A stretch of 10,635 nucleotides of DNA from WS-2 sp964650245 (GCA_964650245.1 CAZYQK010000108.1:1-10635); one strand, 5' to 3'. Counted from the first letter of the stretch, positions 1 through 8,996 are shown. Numbers and translations: made by a program. Notes: generated from the letters alone by a model not told the origin.

Positions 1-3000
1 CGGTGTCGGGGGTGATGGTGAAGGTGGTGTCGGCCCCGTGGGTCACCACCACCGCGCCGCTCGGGGAGATGGACCCGTTCGCCCCCGCCGAGGCGGTGAT
101 GGTGTAGGTGTTGATCGCGAAGCTGGCGGCGATGGTGTGGCCGGCCGTCACGTTGGTAAAGGTGTAGCTGGTGACCGCCCCGACCGAGCTGCCGTCCACC
201 AGCACGTCCGCCACGTGGTAGCCGGTGTTGGGAGTGATGGTGAAGGTGGTGTCCGCCCCGTGGGTGACCACCACCGCGCCGCTCGGGCTGATGCTGCCGT
301 TGGCGCCCGCGCTCGCGGTGAGGGTGTAGGTGTTGATCGCGAACGAGGCCGCGATGGTGTGGCCGGCCGTCACGTTGGTGAAGGTGTACGAGCCGACCGT
401 CCCGACCGAGCTGCCATCCACCAGCACGTCGGCGACGTGGTAGCCGGTGTCGGGAGTGATGGTGAAGGTGGTGTCCGCCCCGTGGGTCACCACCACCGCG
501 CCGCTCGGGCTGATGCTGCCATTGGCGCCTGCGCTGGCGGTGATGGTGTAGGTGTTGATCGCGAACGAGGCGGCGATGGTGTGCGCGGCCGTCACGTTGG
601 TGAACGTGTACGAACTCACCGCCCCGACCGAGCTGCCGTCCACCAGGACATCGGCGACGTGGTAGCCGGTGTCGGGAGTGATGGTGAAGGTGGTGTCTTC
701 ACCGCCGTTCACGTTCACCGCGCCGCTCGGTGATATGGACCCGTTCGCGCCCGCGGACGCGTCGATCGTGTAAACCGCGATCTCTGCGATGGCGAAGTTG
801 CTGAAGGAGCTGATCCCCGTGGTCTGCAGGCTGGTCGCGGTCCTCGTGCCCACCGGGACTGCGGTCCAAGTCGCGCCGTCAAGCTTCCGCACGAGGAAGT
901 CGGCGGGCGCGGCTCCCGAGTCCACCTCGGCGGCGTCAAACGCAAAGTTCGCCGTGCAGAGATCGAACGTCACCCCGCCATTCGTAACGGTCCAGTAGCG
1001 ATTGACGCTCTCGTTCCCATCGAGCCCCGAGGCCACGAGCGCCGGATGGTCGCCCGGCGCCATGGCGACGGTGATGTCGCCGGAACTCGAGACGTCGTTG
1101 AACGCGAGCTCGACAGGGATATCGGTCACGCCGTTATTGAGATCGAACAGGACGGTCGACGCGCCGGTGGGCACCGTGCGCGTAACGGATGTGTTGTTGA
1201 GGAAGCTTGCCGCGATCGTGTGGTCCCCGGTGACGTTGGTGAAGGAGTACGCGCCCACTGGGCCGGCCGAGACCCCGTCCACCAGCACGTCGGCGATGTG
1301 GTGCCCGGTGATCGGTGCGATCGCGAAGGCCTGGCCCCCGCCGTAGTCGACGAGCACCGTGCCGGCGGGGTTAATGGTGCCGTGCGCACCGGCGGACGAG
1401 ACGAGCGTGTAGGAGCGAATGACGTAGTTGGAATCGCTCACGTCGCTCTGGACGTTGGCCGACGGGTCATGGGCCGTGGCGCGAACGCGCGCCTGGGTGC
1501 TCGGGGTGGCGGCGACCGTGAGCGGGTACGCCCCCGAGTTCGGCAGGCCGGTGGCGATGACGTAGGGGAACGATTGCCCGCCATCGGTCGAATAGGCGAG
1601 GTCCACAGACGTCACGCTATCGTTGTCCGTGGCGCTCCAGGTGATGGTCTGCGGCGAGCCGATGGGCCAGGTCTCGCCACCGTTCGGAGCGAGCACTTGA
1701 ACCTGCGGCGGCGTGTTGTCGATGAGAACCGTGGCCGGCTCTCCGGCGACGACCGCGAGCTGCAGGTTCGTGCAGTCGCGGAGCTTGAGCGACGTGACCG
1801 TGATGGTTCCCGTCCCGGCCGGCGCGCTGCTCGCGACTGCGAGGTTGAAGAGGGTTCCCGCCGTGCCCGTCGGGCCACAGGCCGCTCCCAGGATGGCGCA
1901 GTCCACCTGGTACGCGCCGCCGCCGCGGTCGATCACCTGGTAGTAGGTGGCGCCAGCGCTGCTCAGGAAGCTCCCCTCCGTCACGCTGCTGGTTCCGGAA
2001 CACAGACCGAGATTGGGCGAGAGCGAGAACGTGACGCTGAAGCCACGCACGGGCTGCGTGTACGCCCGGTCGAGGGTCACCGGCACCGATACGCAGGGCG
2101 TCGGAGTCGCGATTGGGGCGGTTGCCCCGACTGCCGCGATGACGCCGCTAATGGGTGCGAAGCTGGCCGCAATCGTGTGGCCGCCGCCGACGTTGGTGAA
2201 CGTGTAGCTGCCGACGGCGCCCACCAAGACCCCGTCCACGAGTGCCGCAGAAACCTGGTAGCCGGTGCTCGGCGTCATCGTGAACGTCTGGTTGGACCCG
2301 TGCGTCACGATGAGCGAGCCGCTCGGGGAGATCGAGCCGTGCGGGCCGGCCGAGGCGGTGAGCGTGTAGGTGTTGATGGCGAAGCTGGCGCTGATGGTGT
2401 GGTTGGCGGTGACATTCGTGAAGGTGTGGCTCGTGGTCGCGCCCACGGACACGCCGTCCACCAGCACCTGCGTCACGTGGTAGCCGAAAACCGGCGTGAT
2501 GGTGAAGGTCTGGCCGCTCCCGCAGTTGACCGCCACCGCGCCCGCCGGGCTGATACTGCCGTTGGCACCGGCCGAGGCCGTGATGGTGAACACGTCAATG
2601 GCGAAGCTGGCGCTGATCGTGTGGTCGGCCGTGAGGCTGGAGAACTCGTAGTTGGTGACGGGTCCTACGGAAACGCCGTCCACCAGGACATCCACGATGT
2701 GGTAGCAAGGATTGGGCGTGATCGTGAAGGTCTGACTCGCGCCGTAGGGGACCGTGACCACTCCGGAGGGGCCGATCGTGCCGCCCGCACCGGCCGTGGC
2801 CGTGATGGCGAAGAAGAGCCCTTGCCCGAACGCGAAGTCGCTGAACGAGGTCAAGCCGGTCGCCTGAATGGACGTCGGCGTTCGGGTTCCGACGGCGATC
2901 GGCGACCAGGCCGCGCCGTCGAACTTCCTGGCGATGAAGCTATCTACGTTGGCGGCCGCATCGAGATCGCCCGTCGGGAAGCCGTAGGTCACGGTGCAGG

Positions 3001-6000
3001 CGTCGAAGCTCACCCCCTGATTCGTGAGTGAGTAGTAGCGGTTGAGCGATCGGGTCGAGTCGATGCCGGAGGTCGCGATATTCGCGTGGTCCCCGGTCGT
3101 GGTGGCAGCAGTCACGCTGCCCGGGGTGCTCACATTGGCGAACGCGAGGGTGACTGGAGCGTCGTGGGTCGCGGGCCCGATCTCGAAGAACGCGCTCGCC
3201 GCTCCGGTGCCGACAGGTTTCTTCAACCGGCCGACCACCCGGCCGCTGGTTCTGGCCAGCGCACCGCCCGAGTCGAGCGCCAGCGTGTTCGAGCCCGTGT
3301 AGACGTTGTTGGACTTGAGATCGATCGTGCCCCCGGCGCCGATCGCGCAGGTGCGGCCGCTGCCACCCAGCGCCAGGCCCGCGGCGTTGTTCAGCTCGAG
3401 CGTCGCGCCCGAGAACAGCCTCGCGTCCGAAGTCAGCGTCAGGGTTTCGGGAGCGGCACCGCTCAGCGCCAGCTTGTTGGTCCCGACATTGTTGAAGATC
3501 GGCTGCGTCGGGCTGGTGCTGGTCGAGGACAGGTTGCCGAGAAGCGTCACCCGGCCGGTTGTCCCGGTGGTGCCGCCGAAGCCGCCCCCGGTCGTCGTGC
3601 TATCTCGCGGCGCGAGGGTGACGTTCCCCGTCACGGTGACGTTCGTGGTTCCGGTTTCGTTGAGCCGCAGCGTGCCCCCGGCGGTCGCGGTTCCGGCCGT
3701 CCCGCCGAACACGATGTTGCGGAAGCTGATGTTGGCGATCCCGTTCGCGTTCAGGTCGATCGGCAGCGTCGACGATGCGAAGTTGATGAGCAGATCGCCG
3801 AAGGCCGTGCCGTCCGGGGCCAGGATGTTGGAGTCGAAGGCGCCGGACTCGTAGGAGATCGATCCCGCACCGGTGGAGAGATAGGTGCCCTGGACCAGGA
3901 CGTTGGCGAACTGGGACGTGGTGAAGCTGATGCGGTGGCCGCCGTCCGCGAAAGTGGTCCCGGGGCCGACGAGGATCGCGCCCTGATTGAGGAAGGGGCC
4001 TGAAGTGCCCGTGATCGTCTTGTCGGCGTCAAGCGTCTTGGTCCCGCTCCCCGCGGTGTGGATCATCGCCGCTGCCGGGTGGCTGACCGCGCGGATGGTC
4101 TGATTGCCGGCCGCGTTGTACTCGATGATGGCGCCGTCGAGATAGGTGTTCGTGCCGGTCGTGAGCACGGTCGCGCCGAGGCCGCTCGCACTGTTGACGG
4201 TGGTCGCCAGCGTCCCGGAACTGCTGACGCTGGTTCCCCCCGCGCCTCCGATCGTCAGCGTCCCGCAGTCGAGGCGCCCGTCCACCGTGAAGGTCTTGCC
4301 GGAGGCCACGCTGGCGTTGTCGCCGAGCGTGTAGCTGGCGGTGGGCTCCACGTTGACGATCATGCCGAACGGCGTCGGGGCGACCAGGGCGGTGTTGCCG
4401 GGGGCCGGGCTGGCCGCGCCGCCGGGCGCGGCGGTGGCCTCGAGCGAGTTCCGGACGACCGTCCGGTCGTCGAGGTTGATCACGATCTGCGCGCCCGGGT
4501 CGCCGAACTCCAGCAGGCTGTCCACCTCGGCCCTGCGCTTCTCGTACGTGTTCTCGAGCAGCAGCAGGGGTTTTCCATCGGGGCCGGTTCCAAGGCGAAC
4601 CGCGGTCGTCGGGTCCGTGCGCAGGTTGAACTCGATGACCCGGTCCAGCGGCGAGATCGGCTCCGTCTCGCCCGGTGCAGGCGTGGCCGAGAACGCACCA
4701 TTGGGTGTCATCGCGGCGCCGCCGATGAGCTTCCCGTTTCCCCTCAGGTGAAGCCTGAGGCTCCCGATTCCGGAGCCACTGGCGATGCCCGAGTAGTTCA
4801 GGTTCCCCCAGACGGTCATGTGGGTTTCGTCGGAGGAGCTCAGGCCGAGCTGGGCGGTGGTCTCGACCGTGAAGTCGTTGTTCACGGTGAAGCCGTTCTC
4901 CGCCGTCAGTCGCTTCGGCAATCCCGATCCGCCGTTCCGCAGGATCAGGTTGTAGTGGGCCAAGCCGCCGCCGATGTTCTGGGTGCTCGTGCCCGAGAAA
5001 ATCGTCGTTCCCGTTTGGGCGGTGAAGGTCCCGGACGTGCGCGTGAACGTGCCCTTGACCTCGAGGGTTCCGGCGCCGAGCGAGATCGTGCCCCCCGAGA
5101 GCGTGAAGCTGGAGTTGGCGACGAACCGCCCGGCCGCGGAGAGGCTGACCGCGCCGCCCGAGAGGGTCACCGCCCCGGTCGAGGTGAGCGTCCCAGCACC
5201 GCAGCCGAGGGTTCCCCCCGACACGGTCGTGGTGCCGGTCACGCTCAGGGTGCCGGTGCCGAGATCCACGACGCCCGCGGCTTGCCCGTACGCGCCGTTC
5301 ACCGTGAGGGTGCCTGTGCCGGCCGCGATCGTGACATTCGCCCCGACCGTGAGGTTGTTCACGGCGAAGGCCCCGTTCAGATTGAGAGTGGCCGGCGACG
5401 CCAGCGCCAGCGACACGTCGGTCGTGCCGGTCGGCACGCCGTCGGGATTCCAGTTCGCGGCGTCGCCCCAAAGGCTGGTACCGGCTCCGCCATCCCATCC
5501 GGAGGCGAGAGCGCCCGTGCTGCCGATCGTGATGAAACCACCGCCCGGCGTCAGGTTGGACGTGGACTCGACGGTGCCCGAAGACTGGGTTCCCGTGGTG
5601 GTGCCGCCAAGGCTGGTGTAGCTGCCCCCGACCGTGCTCGACTGGGCCACGCGCACGTTGGCGAGGGCGCCGACGTTGTCGTCCGCCCCGAAGGTGAGGT
5701 TGACCCGCGCCGCGGCATTCAGGCTGTCGCTGTTGCCGAGGCGCCAGTAGCGCGTGTTGGTGAGCGCCAGCAGCGGCGAGAGCGGCGTTCCCCCCGTGGG
5801 TCCCGGAATCACCTCGGCGGTGAAGACCCGGGAGATGCCCGAGGTGTTCACGCTCTTCAACACGAGGGGGCGGAAGGCGCCGAGCGCGCCGATCGCGAAG
5901 GTCCGGGTGGTCGAGCTCGAGACCTTGAACTCGATGCCCAGTGGACCTTCCACGTAGCTCTGCGAGCTTCCCGCGGGCGGGGCCGCGGCCGAATCGGCGA

Positions 6001-8986
6001 GCGTGAGCTGGCTGCCGCTGGAAGAGAGCAGCACGCCGGAGGTGAGGGTCAGGCCCTCGGTGACCGTTAGCCCGCCGCCGGCGACCACGACGCCGCTGCT
6101 GTTGTTGATGGTGACGCTGCCCACACTGCGCGAGGGCGGGATCTCGAATCCCGTCATCCGCGATACGCCCTCCTGGAGGTAGGAGATCGAAAGGCCGCCG
6201 CTCCCCGGGTTGAAGACCGGGAAGGTGTCGTACGAGCCGCCCGGATCCATGAGCGCCGTGGCCCCGGTTCGCGTGACGGCCGCCAGACTGTCGGCGTTGC
6301 CGAGCGTGACGAGCTGACTGTTGTGGAGCGCTCCGCGGACCAGATTCACCTGGCGGGTGACGATGTTCTGCGGGATGGAGGGATCGATCGTCACCCCGGC
6401 CGGGTTGTCCACGGACAGTCCCAGCCCCTGGAGGGGAGCCGTGATGGTGCCGGCGCCGGAGTAGCTCTGCGGGGTCGTGGTTCCTTGGAAGTAGAGTTCG
6501 CTGTTCCCGCCGGCGTCCGTGATCGTGCCGCGGTTGACGAGGTCGCCTTCGGATTGCGTGAACCGGAAGCCATTGAGCAGCAGGCTCGCCGAGGAATCGA
6601 TGACGCTGGTGCCGACCGCGGTGGTGCCGGCGAGGAGACGCGCAGTGTGGCCCGCCGGGAGGTTCGAGACGACGAGGCCGGGCGAAGTGCCGGCCAGGTA
6701 GAAGGTCTGGGCCCCGCCGGTGGAAGCGTTGCCGAGGCGCAGCGTCCCCCCCGTGATCGCCACGATCCCGGCCCGGTTGCGGTAGTCCCGCGGACCCGAG
6801 ACCGCCGCGCTCGCGTTCTGCAGCTCGATGGTGCCGCCGCTGATCGTCACAGCGGACGTGGAGGAGGTGCCGAGGTCGAAGCTGGCGAAGGTGGTTGAAG
6901 ACTGACCGACGGTATTGGCGGTGATCGTTCCGCCGCTCTGGGTATACGTCACGCGGGCGGTGGAGGAGGTGACGGAGACCCGACCCGCGACGCTGACCGA
7001 CCCGCCCTCCACCGTGACCGTGCTTCCGTTCGCGAGCCCGAGGGAGTTGCCGGAGGTGGTCCCGACGTTGAACGTGCCGGCCGAGATCCGCAGCAGACCG
7101 ACGACGCTCGGCGATCCGTTCTGCGCGGTGACCACGAAGTTGGGGTCGTCGAGCCAGAGCCCGCCGTTAGCTCCGATGCTGTAGCTCGCGGTGGCGAACA
7201 CCGGGCTGCTCATCCCGAACGACCCGGAAATCCGGAGCGTCCCGTTCGTCAGCGTGAGGAACGCCGGGGCGTTCGTGGTGGTCCCCTCAACGCTGAGGCT
7301 CGACGGGCCGAGGGTCAGCGTGGAGGCCGGGCTCGATCCCTTGTTGATCGTGAGCGTCCGGAGGTTCGTGACCGGACCCGTGCCCGAAAACGTCGCGTCC
7401 GCGCTCCCGGTGAACGTGATTCTCGCCCCGGCCGTGTTGCCGTTTGTGCTGAAATCGAGGGTCCCCTGGTTCGCGAGGCTGCCGCCGACGGAAAGGACGT
7501 GACCCGTCTGCGTGCCCGTGGGCGCGGTGGCAAGCGTGCCCCCCGGGGAAACAGTCACGTCGGCGCCGACCGTGAGCGTTCGCGCCGTCGAGGCCTCGAA
7601 CTGGAGAACGCCCGAGAGCCCCTGCCCGACGGTGAGGCCGAAGCAGCTCGCGTCCTGATCGAGGGTAACCGTGTGACCGTTGGCGATCGTGACGAGGTCG
7701 GACGCCGTCGGCAGAACGCCGCCCGGCCAGGGTGCGCCGGGCGTCGTGGAACTCCAGTTGCCGGTCCCGGCCGTCGTGAGGGTTCCCGGAGCCGTGGTGG
7801 CCTGGCTTCCCGAGAGCGGATTGCTCAGTGCCCCCTCGGTCACCGCGTGCACGGTCCAGAAGTAGGTCGTCATCGGGCTGAGACCCGACTGGGACAGGGA
7901 CGTAGTGTTGGCGGGGGTCTGCGTGATGAAGGAGTAGTTCGCCCCGTCCGTGGAGCGGTAGATGGCGTATCCCACCTCGTTGGTGGCGTTGTCGGTCCAG
8001 TTGAGGGTCATCGCCACCGCGGTCACGGCGGAGAACGAGAGATTCGTGGGGGCGGAGGGCACCGGGGGCGTGAACGTGTACCGGGTCCCGCTCGCGATGG
8101 TGGCGACGTTCGCGTTGTTCGACGTTCCGTAGGCCACGCTCGGGCCCGAGACCGTGACGCTCGCGAACAACGAGGACGAGCTGCCGAAGCCGATGGAGGC
8201 GCCCCCCTGCGTGGTGTTCGACGCCATGCCGGAGCCATAGAGGAACTCGATCTTCCCGGAGGTCTCGCGGAGCCAGCACTGGAAGGTTCCGGCGCCCGTG
8301 TTACCCGATCCGACGCGCGGGACCTGCATGTTCTGCCATTCGACCACGAGCTTGCGATCCGGGGCCGTGCCGACAACCTTGTAGTGCACCTTGCCGTTGG
8401 TCCCGATCCAGAGGTCGTCCCAGTAGGGAGCGATCTGCGGGATGTTCGTGCCGCTGGCGAGGTCGTTGATGGTCTGGGCCCCGACCGCGACGCTGCCGAG
8501 CCGCACGAGCCCGTTCGAGCTGGCGGAGAACTGGGTGTAGCGCGTCCCCACGAACCAGAAGTCGAAGCCGAGGTTCATCACCGACGAGGCGTCGTCGTCC
8601 AGGTTGGAGCCCAGCAGCTGGGTCGTGCCGCTCGTCATGTCCTCGAGCGTGGCGCCGCTCGAAGAGGCGAAAGGATACGTGGTCGCGTTGATGGTCTGGG
8701 GCAGCGCGGGGGAGGCCCACGTGCCAAGCAGCAGGATTACGGCGACGAGCGTCGCCGGAGCGGGAATCGCGAACGCGCGGCGCGGTGTCGACGGCGCAGC
8801 GGTTCCGGGCCTCGCGGTCTCGTCGGTCCGGCGAGTGCGTCCGCGTGCTTCACCGACGCCAGGGCCGTCCGGGGGGGCTTCGAGTCGAGCGGGAGAATCT
8901 GTCCGCGGGGCGCGTTTGCCGGAGATGCCCGCGGAGGGCTGCTGGAGAAACACAAGGCGAGATGCAGACGGGCGGCCGGTCTTCAC
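1..8986 (-). CDS. Giant multidomain secreted/surface beta-repeat protein, 3' end beyond window (at least 2,995 aa)
   Basis: One frame stays open from GTG 8986 to the left edge with no stop, giving at least 2,995 residues. Domains in order: charged leader 1-73; hydrophobic export segment about 74-91 ending in Ala-rich WASPA; beta-sandwich about 95-306 (FDFWFVGTRYTQF, APYWDDLW); fibronectin III about 309-398 (VPSAPTNLSFS to FWTVHAV); G8-like about 400-500 (GNWSS, GHTVTLDQDASCFGLTVGQG); beta-helix of Gly/Thr/Ser strands to about 1000; 'SYVEGPL' module about 1010-1155; second G8-like segment and beta-helix to about 1910; 'NRYW' module 1915-2057; InlB repeats 2059-2280; cohesin-like 2281-2421; Ig-like 2423-2525 (PNGGETWPIGS); InlB repeat 2526-2599; second 'NRYW' module 2600-2738; InlB repeats from 2739. 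The start is chosen because AGAGG lies 5 nt upstream and no ATG occurs in frame until 8638, beyond the export segment. No catalytic motif was seen. The likely role is surface adhesin or scaffold; this is inferred from architecture. The C-terminal anchor or sorting signal lies outside the window. Confidence 0.9.
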   Translation of the reverse strand, partial: MKTGRPSASRLVFLQQPSAGISGKRAPRTDSPARLEAPPDGPGVGEARGRTRRTDETARPGTAAPSTPRRAFAIPAPATLVAVILLLGTWASPALPQTINATTYPFASSSGATLEDMTSGTTQLLGSNLDDDASSVMNLGFDFWFVGTRYTQFSASSNGLVRLGSVAVGAQTINDLASGTNIPQIAPYWDDLWIGTNGKVHYKVVGTAPDRKLVVEWQNMQVPRVGSGNTGAGTFQCWLRETSGKIEFLYGSGMASNTTQGGASIGFGSSSSLFASVTVSGPSVAYGTSNNANVATIASGTRYTFTPPVPSAPTNLSFSAVTAVAMTLNWTDNATNEVGYAIYRSTDGANYSFITQTPANTTSLSQSGLSPMTTYFWTVHAVTEGALSNPLSGSQATTAPGTLTTAGTGNWSSTTPGAPWPGGVLPTASDLVTIANGHTVTLDQDASCFGLTVGQGLSGVLQFEASTARTLTVGADVTVSPGGTLATAPTGTQTGHVLSVGGSLANQGTLDFSTNGNTAGARITFTGSADATFSGTGPVTNLRTLTINKGSSPASTLTLGPSSLSVEGTTTNAPAFLTLTNGTLRISGSFGMSSPVFATASYSIGANGGLWLDDPNFVVTAQNGSPSVVGLLRISAGTFNVGTTSGNSLGLANGSTVTVEGGSVSVAGRVSVTSSTARVTYTQSGGTITANTVGQSSTTFASFDLGTSSTSAVTISGGTIELQNASAAVSGPRDYRNRAGIVAITGGTLRLGNASTGGAQTFYLAGTSPGLVVSNLPAGHTARLLAGTTAVGTSVIDSSASLLLNGFRFTQSEGDLVNRGTITDAGGNSELYFQGTTTPQSYSGAGTITAPLQGLGLSVDNPAGVTIDPSIPQNIVTRQVNLVRGALHNSQLVTLGNADSLAAVTRTGATALMDPGGSYDTFPVFNPGSGGLSISYLQEGVSRMTGFEIPPSRSVGSVTINNSSGVVVAGGGLTVTEGLTLTSGVLLSSSGSQLTLADSAAAPPAGSSQSYVEGPLGIEFKVSSSTTRTFAIGALGAFRPLVLKSVNTSGISRVFTAEVIPGPTGGTPLSPLLALTNTRYWRLGNSDSLNAAARVNLTFGADDNVGALANVRVAQSSTVGGSYTSLGGTTTGTQSSGTVESTSNLTPGGGFITIGSTGALASGWDGGAGTSLWGDAANWNPDGVPTGTTDVSLALASPATLNLNGAFAVNNLTVGANVTIAAGTGTLTVNGAYGQAAGVVDLGTGTLSVTGTTTVSGGTLGCGAGTLTSTGAVTLSGGAVSLSAAGRFVANSSFTLSGGTISLGAGTLEVKGTFTRTSGTFTAQTGTTIFSGTSTQNIGGGLAHYNLILRNGGSGLPKRLTAENGFTVNNDFTVETTAQLGLSSSDETHMTVWGNLNYSGIASGSGIGSLRLHLRGNGKLIGGAAMTPNGAFSATPAPGETEPISPLDRVIEFNLRTDPTTAVRLGTGPDGKPLLLLENTYEKRRAEVDSLLEFGDPGAQIVINLDDRTVVRNSLEATAAPGGAASPAPGNTALVAPTPFGMIVNVEPTASYTLGDNASVASGKTFTVDGRLDCGTLTIGGAGGTSVSSSGTLATTVNSASGLGATVLTTGTNTYLDGAIIEYNAAGNQTIRAVSHPAAAMIHTAGSGTKTLDADKTITGTSGPFLNQGAILVGPGTTFADGGHRISFTTSQFANVLVQGTYLSTGAGSISYESGAFDSNILAPDGTAFGDLLINFASSTLPIDLNANGIANISFRNIVFGGTAGTATAGGTLRLNETGTTNVTVTGNVTLAPRDSTTTGGGFGGTTGTTGRVTLLGNLSSTSTSPTQPIFNNVGTNKLALSGAAPETLTLTSDARLFSGATLELNNAAGLALGGSGRTCAIGAGGTIDLKSNNVYTGSNTLALDSGGALARTSGRVVGRLKKPVGTGAASAFFEIGPATHDAPVTLAFANVSTPGSVTAATTTGDHANIATSGIDSTRSLNRYYSLTNQGVSFDACTVTYGFPTGDLDAAANVDSFIARKFDGAAWSPIAVGTRTPTSIQATGLTSFSDFAFGQGLFFAITATAGAGGTIGPSGVVTVPYGASQTFTITPNPCYHIVDVLVDGVSVGPVTNYEFSSLTADHTISASFAIDVFTITASAGANGSISPAGAVAVNCGSGQTFTITPVFGYHVTQVLVDGVSVGATTSHTFTNVTANHTISASFAINTYTLTASAGPHGSISPSGSLIVTHGSNQTFTMTPSTGYQVSAALVDGVLVGAVGSYTFTNVGGGHTIAASFAPISGVIAAVGATAPIATPTPCVSVPVTLDRAYTQPVRGFSVTFSLSPNLGLCSGTSSVTEGSFLSSAGATYYQVIDRGGGAYQVDCAILGAACGPTGTAGTLFNLAVASSAPAGTGTITVTSLKLRDCTNLQLAVVAGEPATVLIDNTPPQVQVLAPNGGETWPIGSPQTITWSATDNDSVTSVDLAYSTDGGQSFPYVIATGLPNSGAYPLTVAATPSTQARVRATAHDPSANVQSDVSDSNYVIRSYTLVSSAGAHGTINPAGTVLVDYGGGQAFAIAPITGHHIADVLVDGVSAGPVGAYSFTNVTGDHTIAASFLNNTSVTRTVPTGASTVLFDLNNGVTDIPVELAFNDVSSSGDITVAMAPGDHPALVASGLDGNESVNRYWTVTNGGVTFDLCTANFAFDAAEVDSGAAPADFLVRKLDGATWTAVPVGTRTATSLQTTGISSFSNFAIAEIAVYTIDASAGANGSISPSGAVNVNGGEDTTFTITPDTGYHVADVLVDGSSVGAVSSYTFTNVTAAHTIAASFAINTYTITASAGANGSISPSGAVVVTHGADTTFTITPDTGYHVADVLVDGSSVGTVGSYTFTNVTAGHTIAASFAINTYTLTASAGANGSISPSGAVVVTHGADTTFTITPNTGYHVADVLVDGSSVGAVTSYTFTNVTAGHTIAASFAINTYTITASAGANGSISPSGAVVVTHGADTTFTITPDT
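2..772 (-). repeat. Tandem 222-bp array: three full and one partial InlB B-type repeats
   Basis: Units lie at 772-551, 550-329, 328-107 and 106-2 (cut by the window edge). Each is exactly 74 codons with no indels. The shared core is YTITASAGANGSISPSG, then TFTITPDTGYHVADVLVDG, then YTFTNVTAAHTIAASFA. By hand, the 550-329 and 328-107 units differ at about 20 of 222 bases, so these copies are recent duplicates compared with those near 2.5 kb. The motif fits the divergent InlB B-repeat family (Flg_new_2-like), common in surface proteins. The array may continue beyond the window. Confidence 0.92.
773..1189 (-). repeat. Second copy of the 'NRYW' module
   Basis: About 139 residues from TRTVPTGASTVLFDL through VELAFNDVSSSG, GDHPALVASGLD, SVNRYWTVTNGGVTFDLCT and FLVRKLDGATW to SSFSNFAIAE. 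It is clearly homologous to the copy at 2816-3244 but well diverged. It too is followed directly by an InlB array, so module plus array looks like one duplicated segment. Confidence 0.75.
1190..1411 (-). repeat. Single InlB B-type repeat
   Basis: A solitary 74-codon unit (YTLVSSAGAHGTINPAG to HTIAASFLNN), 222 bp like the others. It sits between the Ig-like domain and the second 'NRYW' module, so the InlB repeats alternate with other domains rather than forming one block. Confidence 0.85.
2147..2812 (-). repeat. Tandem array of three InlB B-type repeats
   Basis: Units lie at 2812-2591, 2590-2369 and 2368-2147, again exactly 222 bp each. The period matches the left-edge array, but the sequences have diverged: unit one has PNPCYHIVDVLVDG, unit two VNCGSGQTFTITP, unit three VTHGSNQTFTMTP. 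Units one and two carry one Cys each, absent from the left-edge copies. They follow the first 'NRYW' module and precede the cohesin-like domain. Confidence 0.9.
2816..3244 (-). repeat. First copy of an intragenic 'NRYW' module
   Basis: About 143 residues running from GRVVGRLKKPVGTG through APVTLAFANVSTPG, GDHANIATSGID, SLNRYYSLTNQGVSFDACT and FIARKFDGAAW to TSFSDFAFGQ. The same order of blocks recurs at 773-1189. I recall this beta-rich module from large secreted proteins of Bacteroidota and relatives but cannot give it a secure family name. It ends directly at the first InlB array. Confidence 0.75.
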
Positions 8987-8991
8987 GAGCA

Positions 8992-8996
8992 CCTCT
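8992..8996 (-). promoter_or_regulatory. Ribosome binding site of the giant gene
   Basis: Minus-strand AGAGG, followed by TGCTC and then GTG at 8986. It supports GTG 8986 over the other in-frame GTG codons at 8992 (which overlaps this site) and 8953. Confidence 0.6.

Noticed and set aside
1..772. CRISPR-like or non-coding tandem repeat
   Set aside because: The 222-bp period keeps the reading frame and encodes a recognised protein repeat. There are no short direct repeats with unique spacers.
4742..4760. Perfect 7-bp inverted repeat CCTCAGG-TGAAG-CCTGAGG
   Set aside because: It sits inside coding sequence (LRLHLRG), has no U-tract and is likely incidental in GC-rich DNA.
4029..5498. 489-codon minus-strand frame starting at ATG 5498
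   Set aside because: It lies one frame off the giant gene and reads as Arg/Gly/His-rich nonsense. The giant gene's frame gives a coherent beta-strand repeat across the same bases.
7287..8720. Minus-strand frames at 7287-8279 and 8301-8720
   Set aside because: Out-of-frame shadows of the giant gene's N-terminal sandwich, FN3 and G8-like domains.
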